A stretch of 11,584 nt of DNA from Nitrospirota bacterium (GTDB lineage Bacteria > Nitrospinota_A > UBA7883 > JACRGQ01): NCBI GenBank assembly GCA_024275775.1, contig JAJRYM010000073.1:1-11584 (forward strand), written 5' to 3'. Each line of letters starts with the position of its first letter. Position 1 is the stretch's first letter. Positions 5,669 through 11,584 of the stretch are shown here, one piece after another. Made by a program: the position numbers and the translations under genes. The notes beneath the pieces are model-generated. The model was not told the DNA's origin. It did no database searches and saw nothing but the letters and a program-made list of their open reading frames with translations.

Positions 5669-6166
5669 ATGGCATCGGACAGTTCTTTCGATATCGTTTC
5701 AGGCGTGGAAATGCCGGAGGTGCTAAACGCCGTAGATCAGTCGATGAGGGAAATCGGCCAGCGGTACGATTTTCGCGGCAGTGTAAGCAAAATCGAACTG
5801 AACCAGAAGGACAAAAAGATCATCGTCCTTTCGGATGACGAATTTAAACTCAAATCGGTGCTGGACGTTCTTCAGGGCAAGCTTGTTAAAAGGGGCGTTT
5901 CCCTGAAAAATCTCGTGTACGGAAAGACGGAACAGGCCTCAGGCGGAACGGCGAGACAGGAGATAACCCTTCAACAGGGCATCCCGCAGGACAAGGCGAA
6001 GGATATTGTAAAAAAGATAAAAACCCTCAAGCTGAAGGTGCAGGCGCAGATTCAGGAAGACCATGTGAGAGTTTCGGGCAAGAAAAAAGACGATCTTCAA
6101 TCGGTGATGTCTGCTTTGGGGCAAGATGATTTTGGCCTTGAATTAAAGTTCACGAATTACCGTTAA
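5669..6166 (+). CDS. yajQ: YajQ family nucleotide (cyclic-di-GMP) binding protein
   Basis: This 165-residue cytoplasmic protein shows the family hallmarks: SFDIVSGVEMPEVLNAVDQ at the N-terminus, the RYDFRGS motif (33-39), and a duplicated ferredoxin-like fold with VKKIKTLKLKVQAQIQEDHVRVSGKKKDDLQ near the end. YajQ proteins bind nucleic acid or nucleotides, and XC_3703 of Xanthomonas is a cyclic-di-GMP effector that works with a transcription factor; the role here is unknown. GGGGAGG (5657-5663) is spaced 5 nt from ATG 5669. The 24-bp gap to the aldolase-like gene implies co-transcription. The family is certain. Confidence 0.96.
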   Translation: MASDSSFDIVSGVEMPEVLNAVDQSMREIGQRYDFRGSVSKIELNQKDKKIIVLSDDEFKLKSVLDVLQGKLVKRGVSLKNLVYGKTEQASGGTARQEITLQQGIPQDKAKDIVKKIKTLKLKVQAQIQEDHVRVSGKKKDDLQSVMSALGQDDFGLELKFTNYR

Positions 6167-6183
6167 TCTGTTATTTTATTAGG

Positions 6184-6204
6184 GGAGAAATCGAAGCTTT
6201 CTCC
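6184..6204 (+). other. Hairpin between yajQ and fabI
   Basis: A perfect 7-bp stem GGAGAAA/TTTCTCC with a 7-nt loop begins 18 bp after the yajQ stop. No run of T follows (GGTTTCACAGG), so it is not a standard intrinsic terminator. It may still mark the end of the aldolase-yajQ transcript. The remaining gap to fabI (to 6272) shows no clear promoter. Confidence 0.35.
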
Positions 6205-6272
6205 GGTTTCACAGGATGGTTGGTTAAAGGAAATTTTCCCGACAAATTTTATTTTGAGTTGGGGTTGGAAAT

Positions 6273-7061
6273 ATGGGTCTTTTAAAAGGTAAAAACGCGC
6301 TGATTGTAGGCGTTGCCAATGAGCGAAGTATCGCATGGTCAATCGCTCAGGAACTTCACAAAGCCGGATGCACAGTCGGTTTCACCTACATCGGCGATGC
6401 GATTGAAAAGCGGGTAAGGCCGCTCGCGGAGTCCGTAGGTTCCACCTTCATAGAGGAGATGGATGTAAACAACGATTCCCAGATTGAATCCGTTTTTAAT
6501 CTCTGGAAGGAAAGATTCGGTTATCTTGACATCCTCATACATGCCGTAGCCTTCGCCGACAAGAACGACCTTAAAGGATATTTTTACAACACCAGCAGAA
6601 AAGGTTTCCAGATGGCTATGGAAACTTCCGTCTTTTCGCTTGTCACTCTCACCAAGTACGCTGTTCCGCTTATGGAGGGGCGCAAAGGGGCCAACATCCT
6701 TACCCTCACCTACTATGGCGCGGAGAAAGTTGTAAAAGGCTACAACGTGATGGGGGTTGCCAAAGCAGGGCTGGAGTGCGCGGTTCGCTACCTGGCCTCG
6801 GACCTCGGCGAATCGGGCGTCCGTGTTAACGCCATCTCGGCCGGGCCGATAAAAACCCTCGCTTCGAGCGGTATCGGCTATATGAGGGCGATGCTTAAGC
6901 ATCACGCCGAGCTTTCACCGCTCAATCGAAACGTCTCTCAGGAAGAAGTGGCTCAAACCGCTCTCTATCTCTGCTCCGATCATGCCAGCGGAGTTACCGG
7001 AGAAGTGCTTCATGTCGACTCCGGCTACCATATTGTCGGAACGCCCGCTCCTCCCGAATAA
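6273..7061 (+). CDS. fabI: Enoyl-[acyl-carrier-protein] reductase (NADH), FabI
   Basis: FabI reduces trans-2-enoyl-ACP in the last step of each fatty-acid elongation cycle. The 262-residue protein is a classic divergent short-chain dehydrogenase. The cofactor loop is GVANERSIAWSIA (13-25), D64 lies in EEMDVN, and the catalytic set Y147/Y157/K164 lies in LTYYGAEKVV and GYNVMGVAKAGLE, one residue off from E. coli Y146/Y156/K163. The C-terminus is GEVLHVDSGYHIVG. The usual IHSIGF-type motif is IHAVAFAD here, a common variant. ATG 6273 matches the family N-terminus (M-G-L-L-x-G-K), although the ribosome site is weak. The gene's 3' end overlaps the start of the mfnB-like gene, implying coupled translation of these two. 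The identity is firm. Confidence 0.96.
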   Translation: MGLLKGKNALIVGVANERSIAWSIAQELHKAGCTVGFTYIGDAIEKRVRPLAESVGSTFIEEMDVNNDSQIESVFNLWKERFGYLDILIHAVAFADKNDLKGYFYNTSRKGFQMAMETSVFSLVTLTKYAVPLMEGRKGANILTLTYYGAEKVVKGYNVMGVAKAGLECAVRYLASDLGESGVRVNAISAGPIKTLASSGIGYMRAMLKHHAELSPLNRNVSQEEVAQTALYLCSDHASGVTGEVLHVDSGYHIVGTPAPPE

Positions 7062-7797
7062 AGCTCGGATAGGGCTTCTGGTAAGCCTTGTAGCCGTTTC
7101 GGAATGTTCCGCATTCGCCGGCATCGGTTACCCCGATTTCATCGACGTTAAAAATCCGTCAGCAGGTTCGCTCGGTATGCCGGAACTAAACACCATAAGA
7201 AATATACGCAAAAGAATTCCCCTTTCGGTTCCCGTTTCGGCGGCTATAGGAGACGCGCATGACGATCCTCCGCGCTACGCGTCGCTTGCGTCTATGGCGG
7301 TGGAAGCCGGCGCCGATATCGTAAAAGTCGGGCTTTACGGTTTTTCAAGCAACAAAAGAATTCACGCCTTTTTATCGCGCATACGGCTGGAGAATACCGG
7401 CGTTCCCATAGCCGCCTGCCTCTACGCAGACCTCGCGGACAGCCGAAGCATCGGCGATTTTCCGCGCGCGGCGGCAGACGCCGGGGCGGATATATGCCTT
7501 CTTGACACTTTTTCGAAGAGCAAAGGAAAACTAACCGATTATATCGCGAAGGATGAACTTTTATTTTTTACGGGACTTTGCGGGCGTTACGGAGTTCTTT
7601 CCGCGTTCGCCGGAGGGCTGGGGGTGGAAGATACTGACTGGGTGGCCGAAACCGCGCCCAACATCGCCGGGTTTCGCGGAGCCGTTGCAAAAAACGGAAG
7701 AGGCGAAACCGGCATATCGCCCGCAAAACTCAAAAAACTTATCGCGGTATTCAACAGTCTGAAACCATCGGCGGCCGTAGAAAACCGTATCGGCTAG
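7012..7797 (+). CDS. mfnB: MfnB-like (5-formylfuran-3-yl)methyl phosphate synthase (DUF556 family)
   Basis: MfnB condenses two glyceraldehyde-3-phosphates to the furan phosphate that begins methanofuran biosynthesis, a pathway known from methanogens and some methylotrophic bacteria. The TIM-barrel family motifs are all present: FIDVKNPSAGSLG (D45, K47), VSAAIGD, ADIVKVGLYG (K105), LLDTFSKSKGK (D165, K169) and GFRGAVAKNGRG. These lysines and aspartates correspond to the catalytic and Schiff-base set described for the Methanocaldococcus enzyme. Start choice is uncertain. ATG 7012 has GGAG at 6999-7002 (9-nt gap) and overlaps fabI by 50 nt; TTG 7033 or ATG 6982 are alternatives, since the conserved part begins only near 7060. 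The stop shares CTAG with the convergent PAP2 gene. No other methanofuran gene is seen nearby, so the product may feed a different furan compound. Confidence 0.85.
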   Translation: MSTPATILSERPLLPNKARIGLLVSLVAVSECSAFAGIGYPDFIDVKNPSAGSLGMPELNTIRNIRKRIPLSVPVSAAIGDAHDDPPRYASLASMAVEAGADIVKVGLYGFSSNKRIHAFLSRIRLENTGVPIAACLYADLADSRSIGDFPRAAADAGADICLLDTFSKSKGKLTDYIAKDELLFFTGLCGRYGVLSAFAGGLGVEDTDWVAETAPNIAGFRGAVAKNGRGETGISPAKLKKLIAVFNSLKPSAAVENRIG

Positions 7798-8342
7798 GAA
7801 GCGGCTTCTTCCGAATCTTTTTCGGGATTTTCGGGGCGGGCTATGGCCGTTTTATACGCTCCGAATCCTATGGCCGCGCCGATAAGCGCGCCGGCGATTA
7901 CGTCGGACGGATAGTGAACGCCCAGATAGACGCGGGAAAACGCCACAAGCGCCGAAGCGGCTATGCAGAAAGGGAGAAGCTTTTTTTCCGAGAGGCCTAT
8001 AACGGCGCCGAGAACGAACGCGTTTACGGCATGGGAAGAAGGAAAGCTTAAGGAATCGCTACAACCGGACAACAGGTGGACATCAGGCAGAACATGGCAC
8101 GGCCGTATGCGGGCGAAAAGCTCTTTGAGCACCCGGTGGTTGATAAAATCGCTTGCCGTCACGGATACCGCCGTTACCAGCAGTATTAAACCGCCGCGTT
8201 TTGGATTTTTGCGGATTAGCCATGCAAAAATGATTATTACGATGGGAATCCACCATTTGAAATCGCTTATCAAAGGCATTAGCCGATCGAAAATCCGGTT
8301 TTGCATACCGTGGTTGACGAAGTTAAAGATAGCTTTGTCCAT
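7794..8342 (-). CDS. PAP2-family membrane phosphatase
   Basis: This 182-residue integral membrane phosphatase has the full three-part PAP2 signature: K-x6-R-P (KELFARIRP), PSSH (FPSSHAVNAF) and S-R-x5-H-x3-D (SRVYLGVHYPSD). Members dephosphorylate phosphatidic acid, undecaprenyl diphosphate or other lipid phosphates on the outer face of the inner membrane; the substrate cannot be told here. Hydrophobic segments (WWIPIVIIIFAWLI, GGLILLVTAVSVTA, AFVLGAVIGL, LLPFCIAASALVAF, VIAGALIGAAIGFGAY) and an acidic C-terminal tail are visible. ATG 8342 is preferred to the TTG at 8351; neither has a Shine-Dalgarno. It is convergent to mfnB, with stops overlapping, and divergent from the PPIase genes. Confidence 0.93.
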   Translation of the reverse strand: MDKAIFNFVNHGMQNRIFDRLMPLISDFKWWIPIVIIIFAWLIRKNPKRGGLILLVTAVSVTASDFINHRVLKELFARIRPCHVLPDVHLLSGCSDSLSFPSSHAVNAFVLGAVIGLSEKKLLPFCIAASALVAFSRVYLGVHYPSDVIAGALIGAAIGFGAYKTAIARPENPEKDSEEAAS

Positions 8343-8345
8343 TCG

Positions 8346-8380
8346 TGGCAAATTGTGCCATTTTGCAAAAACTTATGCAA
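8346..8380. promoter_or_regulatory. Operator-like inverted repeats and putative PAP2 promoter in the divergent intergenic region
   Basis: TGGCA-AATTG-TGCCA (8346-8360) is a perfect interrupted palindrome. TTTTGCAAAA (8361-8370) is a perfect 10-bp palindrome, and TTGCA-N8-TGCAA (8363-8380) overlaps it. On the minus strand, TTGCAT (8380-8375), a 17-bp spacer and CACAAT (8357-8352) could form a weak promoter ending 9 nt before the PAP2 ATG. A regulator binding these palindromes would cover that promoter. This is inference from symmetry only. Confidence 0.4.
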
Positions 8381-8394
8381 TCGAACAGCGGAGG

Positions 8395-8423
8395 TTGTAA
8401 GGCGACAGCCCTTTCATTACACT
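8395..8423 (+). promoter_or_regulatory. Putative promoter of the first PPIase gene
   Basis: TTGTAA (8395-8400), a 17-bp spacer and TACACT (8418-8423) lie before ATG 8432, which is 8 nt after the -10 and has no Shine-Dalgarno. The mRNA would be leaderless or nearly so. The hexamers are only partial matches to consensus. Confidence 0.4.
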
Positions 8424-8431
8424 CTTAAATC

Positions 8432-9388
8432 ATGAAAAAATCGCTTCTCATTCCCGCCATGCTTTTGGTGGCGCCGATCTTGTTTGCGCCCGCCTGCCGG
8501 CCCAAGCCTGCCGAAAAAGCTCCGTCCGAGGTCGTGGTCGCCCGCGTGAACGGGCATGAGATAAAAGGCGATCTTTTTCTTGAGCGATACCGGCGAGTTA
8601 AAAAACGGCTGAAGGTAGCGGAACCGCGCGACGCGAATCTTAATAAAAAGCTTCGCGATAAGGTGCTGGCGAAGATAATAGACGTTGTTCTGATGTACCA
8701 GCAGGCCGAAAAAGCCGGCATAAAAACCGACCCTCATTCGCGGGATGAAATGATACAAGCTCTTCTTGAAGGTTTCACGCCGGCTAGTCTGAGGCTTGTT
8801 CTGGAACAGAACGAAACGACCATGAGAAACTGGAAGGAGTCGATAAAGGAAAATCTCATTATCGAAACTCTTATAAAAAAAGAGGTCGCGCCTCTTGTGA
8901 AAGTGCCTGAAAAGGAAATTAAAAAATACTTCAAGAAGCACCGGAAAAAATTCCACGTCAAGAAAAGGGTTCACGCCTATCACATCGCCGTTTCAACCCT
9001 CCCGGAAGCGGATAAAATCCGCAATGACATACTGGAAGGGGCCGAATTCGGCGAAATGGCAAAACAGTTTTCCATTAGCCCGGATGCGGCCAACGGCGGC
9101 GACTTGGGCATATTTGAAAAGGGGCGCATGCCGCAGGAATTTGACAACGCCCTGTTTAAGCTTAAAATCAATCATATCAGCGAGGTGGTGGAATCGCCGT
9201 ACGGGTTCCATATCTTCAAGGTAACGAGAAAATTCAAGCCCCGGGCCATGAGCTATTCGGAGAGCAGGGAAACTATTTACAAACAAATGTTCTATGAACA
9301 ACTGGAGCGCAGGTTTAAGGAATGGATAGACGGAATAAGACGCAAAGCGCGTATAGAAATTTATGCCGAGCGATTGTATCGGCTCTGA
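8432..9388 (+). CDS. PpiC-type peptidyl-prolyl isomerase, probable lipoprotein (SurA/PrsA-like chaperone)
   Basis: This 318-residue exported foldase has a signal peptide (MKK, a hydrophobic core, then FAPAC) with C22 as the likely lipidated cysteine, although proline at -2 makes the lipobox imperfect. A SurA-N-like helical region follows (about 33-165, VVVARVNGHEIKGDLF, ENLIIETLIKKEV). One parvulin (rotamase) domain is at about 179-267: HAYHIAVST, AEFGEMAKQFSIS, GGDLGIFEKGRMPQEFDNALF, SPYGFHIFKV. Such proteins act in the periplasm on outer-membrane or secreted proteins. The next gene, a second SurA-like protein, overlaps its 3' end by 67 nt in another frame, so the pair is translated together. 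ATG 8432 is the only sensible start, given the signal peptide. Confidence 0.9.
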   Translation: MKKSLLIPAMLLVAPILFAPACRPKPAEKAPSEVVVARVNGHEIKGDLFLERYRRVKKRLKVAEPRDANLNKKLRDKVLAKIIDVVLMYQQAEKAGIKTDPHSRDEMIQALLEGFTPASLRLVLEQNETTMRNWKESIKENLIIETLIKKEVAPLVKVPEKEIKKYFKKHRKKFHVKKRVHAYHIAVSTLPEADKIRNDILEGAEFGEMAKQFSISPDAANGGDLGIFEKGRMPQEFDNALFKLKINHISEVVESPYGFHIFKVTRKFKPRAMSYSESRETIYKQMFYEQLERRFKEWIDGIRRKARIEIYAERLYRL

Positions 9389-10308
9389 TTTTTCTGCTCC
9401 CCCTTACGGCCGCCGCAGAGGTGGTCGACCGCATCGCCGCGGAAGTGAACGGGGAAATAATACTTCAAAGCGAAATCAGCGAACGCCTGTTTCAGATGAA
9501 GTCCGAAGGCGCCATCAAGAATATGAGCGACAAAGAGGCTGAACAGTCGATCCTGAACTCGATGATAGAAGACCGGCTGATTATCCAGTACGGCAAGGAC
9601 AAGAAGATAAAAATAGAGGAAAAGGAGATAACCGACAGAATCGACCAAGTACGGCTGGGGATGGGCACAGATATAGACCAGTTCAAACTGCTCCTCAAAG
9701 GACAGGGGCTAAGTTTTGAGGGATACAAAAAAATGCTGGCCGACCGGATTATGGTGCAGACGGTTTTGAGCATGGAAGTCAGGTCTCAGGTACATATAGC
9801 GCCGGAATCGGCGAGGGAATATTACGACGCGCATAAAGAAGAGTTCATAATACCCGGAACGGTGAAAGCCCGCCACATACTGCGCATGCTTCCGCAAGGC
9901 GCTTCGGCGAAAGAGGACAAAGCGGTTTTGGACAAAATAAATGAAATCCGAGCAGAGGTGCTGGACGGGCTTAAATTCTCCGCCGCCGCAAAGGTTTATT
10001 CCCAAGGGCCGTCGGCGCGCAAGGGGGGCGACCTGGGCTATGTGGAACCCGGCCAGATGGTGCCGGCATTCGACAAGGTGGTCTTCTCCCTCAAACCGGG
10101 TGAGATAAGCGAGCCGGTTAAAACCCGTTTCGGGTACCATCTGATTCTGGTAGAGGAGAGGAAACCGTCTGAACTGCCTCCTTTCGAAAAAGCGCGCGCA
10201 AAGGTGCTGGATAAAATGTACAACAACCTCGTGAAGGAAGTCAGGAGCGAATGGATTACGTCGCTGAAAAGGCAGGCGTTCATTGATAAAAAGGAGACCT
10301 CGAAATAA
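9322..10308 (+). CDS. SurA-like periplasmic peptidyl-prolyl isomerase
   Basis: A Sec signal with an unusually long polar n-region (about 16 residues, MDRRNKTQSAYRNLCR) precedes a hydrophobic core and an A-A-A cleavage site near residue 32. The mature part begins EVVDRIAAEVNGEIILQSEI, the standard SurA N-terminus. A SurA-N chaperone region runs to about 160 and one parvulin domain spans about 180-280: ARHILRML, LKFSAAAKVYSQGPSARKGG, LGYVEPGQMVPAFDKVVFSL, FGYHLILVEER. E. coli SurA has two parvulin domains; this has one, as in many deltaproteobacterial-type homologues. It overlaps the preceding PPIase by 67 nt. Only ATG 9322 gives a signal peptide, because no later start precedes the hydrophobic core. 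Role: folding of outer-membrane proteins. The exact orthology to SurA is likely but not proven. Confidence 0.9.
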   Translation: MDRRNKTQSAYRNLCRAIVSALIFLLPLTAAAEVVDRIAAEVNGEIILQSEISERLFQMKSEGAIKNMSDKEAEQSILNSMIEDRLIIQYGKDKKIKIEEKEITDRIDQVRLGMGTDIDQFKLLLKGQGLSFEGYKKMLADRIMVQTVLSMEVRSQVHIAPESAREYYDAHKEEFIIPGTVKARHILRMLPQGASAKEDKAVLDKINEIRAEVLDGLKFSAAAKVYSQGPSARKGGDLGYVEPGQMVPAFDKVVFSLKPGEISEPVKTRFGYHLILVEERKPSELPPFEKARAKVLDKMYNNLVKEVRSEWITSLKRQAFIDKKETSK

Positions 10309-10309
10309 A

Positions 10310-11338
10310 ATGACAACCATGGAAAGAAAAAACATAAAAACGCTGGGGCTTCTTTCCGGCGGGCTGGACAGCCATATCGCCGTCAAGCTCATGCTGAAGC
10401 TCGGCTATGACGTAACGGTGCTGAATTTCATGAGCCCTTTTTGCACCTGCACCAAGAAAAGCGACGGGTGCAAAAGCGCGGCGCACATGATAGCCAACGA
10501 ATGCGGGCTGAAAATAAAGACCATCTTCATGGGCAACGAATACCTGGAAATGCTCCGCACTCCCAAATACGGCTACGGTTCCGGCATGAACCCCTGCATC
10601 GACTGCCGGATAATGATGTTCCGCCAGACCAAAAAGGTGATGGAAGAGATGGGCGCGAAGTTTGTCTTCACCGGCGAGGTGGTAAGCCAGAGGCCGATGT
10701 CGCAAATGCGCGACAGGCTGAAAAAAATCGAAAAGGAATCCGGCATGGAAGGGCTTATCGTAAGGCCTCTTTCCGCCGCCGTAATGGAGCCGACCATTCC
10801 GGAAACAATGGGCTGGATAGACCGCGACGAAATGCTGAAGATATCCGGCCGGTCCCGCAAACCGCAGATAGAAATCGGCCGGGAGCTCGGCATAAAAAAA
10901 GAGATGCTCTGCTCTTCCGGCGGGTGCCTGCTCACCGACGGCCATTTCGCCGTGAAGATGAAAGATATGCTGGAACATACCGAAACGGCGGACGTGAAAG
11001 ACGCCCGCCTGCTCCGGCTCGGCAGGCATTTCCGGCTTAACGAAGAGTGCAAGATAATCGTCGGCAGGAACGATAAGGAAAACATCAGGCTCTCCCGCAT
11101 GACGAAGGATGCCGACACCCTCATAAGAATAAACAACTACCCCGGCCCGGACGTTATTCTTAAAGGGAAAGCGGCCAACGGCGTGAGGGAGCTGGCGGCG
11201 AGAATAGCGGCGCGGTACGCAAGCGCCCCTAAGGATGCCGAAGTGGAGGTGGAGTTTACCGCCCACGGCATGGAGCCGAAAAAACTTACCGTCACGGCTC
11301 TCAGCGACGACGCCATCGAACCGCTTCGCATTATTTAA
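10310..11338 (+). CDS. PP-loop ATPase, thiouridylase-like (ThiI/MnmA-type) sulfurtransferase
   Basis: The 342-residue protein carries the PP-loop SGGLDS at 16-21 (ATP pyrophosphatase fold that adenylates a carbonyl). It is rich in paired cysteines: C45-x-C47 with C54, C65, NPCIDC (C96, C99) and CSSGGC (C201, C206). That pattern suits a tRNA- or small-molecule thiolase, perhaps with an iron-sulfur cluster, and GGCLLTD is familiar from proteins annotated as 'thiouridylase' or ThiI-like. No THUMP or rhodanese domain is seen. ATG 10310 follows AAGGAG (10291-10296) by 13 nt, longer than ideal, and comes 1 nt after the previous stop; a TTG at 10283 is less likely. The cysteine desulfurase 12 nt downstream would supply persulfide sulfur, which supports a thiolation role. 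Exact substrate unknown. Confidence 0.8.
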   Translation: MTTMERKNIKTLGLLSGGLDSHIAVKLMLKLGYDVTVLNFMSPFCTCTKKSDGCKSAAHMIANECGLKIKTIFMGNEYLEMLRTPKYGYGSGMNPCIDCRIMMFRQTKKVMEEMGAKFVFTGEVVSQRPMSQMRDRLKKIEKESGMEGLIVRPLSAAVMEPTIPETMGWIDRDEMLKISGRSRKPQIEIGRELGIKKEMLCSSGGCLLTDGHFAVKMKDMLEHTETADVKDARLLRLGRHFRLNEECKIIVGRNDKENIRLSRMTKDADTLIRINNYPGPDVILKGKAANGVRELAARIAARYASAPKDAEVEVEFTAHGMEPKKLTVTALSDDAIEPLRII

Positions 11339-11350
11339 GCCGCAGGTTTA

Positions 11351-11584
11351 ATGAACAGCAGACCGGAAAATCCGGCACGCAAAGTTTATCTGGATAACAA
11401 CGCCACAACCCGCCCCGCTCCGGAAGTGGTCGAGGCTATGGAGCCGTTCCTGCGCGAGCTGTACGGCAACCCTTCAAGCGCGCATCTGTTCGGCCGTCCC
11501 GCCCGGCAGGCGATTATCCTGGCGCGCGAATCGGTGGCACTGCTTATCGGAGCCGACCCTGCGGAAATCGTTTTCTGCTCCGGC
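11351..11584 (+). CDS. Cysteine desulfurase (NifS/IscS family), 3' truncated by window edge
   Basis: Only the first 78 codons are present. KVYLDNNATTRPAPEVVEAM and LYGNPSSAHLFGR are the N-terminal signature of PLP-dependent class V cysteine desulfurases, which release sulfur from cysteine as a protein persulfide. The active-site lysine and cysteine lie beyond the window. The start is ATG 11351, 12 nt after the PP-loop gene; only a weak AGG precedes it, so translation may rely on coupling. Whether this is a general IscS-like enzyme or one dedicated to its PP-loop neighbour cannot be told from this part. Confidence 0.93.
   Translation, partial: MNSRPENPARKVYLDNNATTRPAPEVVEAMEPFLRELYGNPSSAHLFGRPARQAIILARESVALLIGADPAEIVFCSG

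Noticed and set aside
8341..8380. Sigma-54 promoter suggested by TGGCA and TTGCA boxes
   Set aside because: GG-to-GC spacing is 8 on both strands, not the required 10.
9709..10392. Minus-strand 227-codon frame antisense to the SurA-like gene
   Set aside because: It is the antisense of a well-recognised parvulin protein, with no domain or start context.
10280..11266. Long minus-strand frame of 328 codons antisense to the PP-loop gene
   Set aside because: It is a shadow of a clearly conserved gene with PP-loop and cysteine motifs; the antisense product is histidine/proline-rich and resembles no family.
1..11584. CRISPR array, tRNA or rRNA genes, prophage or transposase genes
   Set aside because: None were recognised: no regularly spaced repeats, cloverleaf-type or rRNA-like stretches, or mobile-element proteins.

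Overview
The window looks like a chromosomal segment from a diderm (Gram-negative-type) bacterium, at roughly 50% GC or slightly above. The evidence is two SurA/PpiC-type periplasmic prolyl isomerases with export signals, one of them a probable lipoprotein, plus FabI and YajQ. Gene content and the style of the intergenic palindromes recall uncultured deltaproteobacterial, Nitrospirota or Nitrospinota-like lineages, but this placement is a low-confidence impression. No rRNA, tRNA, CRISPR array, transposase or phage gene was seen.

Layout. (1) 1-1886: the 3' part of larB and a full larC, for the nickel-pincer nucleotide cofactor of lactate racemase-type enzymes. larC has no canonical start codon; one base change (GTG to GTA) at the larB/larC overlap would explain this. 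(2) 1887-2371: a gene-free stretch packed with short palindromes, including a REP-like element. (3) 2372-3560: a small accessory island. It holds a divergent small membrane protein, then a MNT nucleotidyltransferase / HEPN pair of toxin-antitoxin type whose HEPN gene is broken by an internal frameshifting deletion. The pair lies between two 30-bp near-identical direct repeats. (4) 3638-6166: mgsA (methylglyoxal synthase), then a promoter, an unusually long class II aldolase-like gene and yajQ. (5) 6273-7797: fabI overlapped by a gene for an MfnB-like enzyme, the first step of furan synthesis in methanofuran biosynthesis, with all lysine and aspartate residues known to matter conserved. (6) 7794-8342 on the minus strand: a PAP2 phosphatase whose stop codon shares a CTAG with that of mfnB. 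(7) 8432-11584: two consecutive, overlapping PpiC/SurA-like chaperone genes, a cysteine-rich PP-loop sulfurtransferase-like gene and the start of a NifS/IscS cysteine desulfurase.

How they may work together. MgsA consumes DHAP, class II aldolases interconvert DHAP and glyceraldehyde-3-phosphate with larger sugars, and MfnB condenses two glyceraldehyde-3-phosphates, so three genes draw on triose phosphates. The methylglyoxal route usually ends in D-lactate, which a Lar racemase (larA is not in the window) could interconvert with L-lactate; this link is inference. The last two genes form a plausible sulfur donor plus thiolation pair.

Several starts without a Shine-Dalgarno sequence (2638 minus, 2787 plus, 8342 minus, 8432 plus) lie 7-10 nt downstream of a -10-like hexamer with a 17-bp-spaced -35-like hexamer. 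This suggests leaderless or nearly leaderless transcripts. The strongest candidates for novelty are the start-codon-less larC, the repeat-flanked and decayed MNT/HEPN module, and the bacterial mfnB coupled to fabI.
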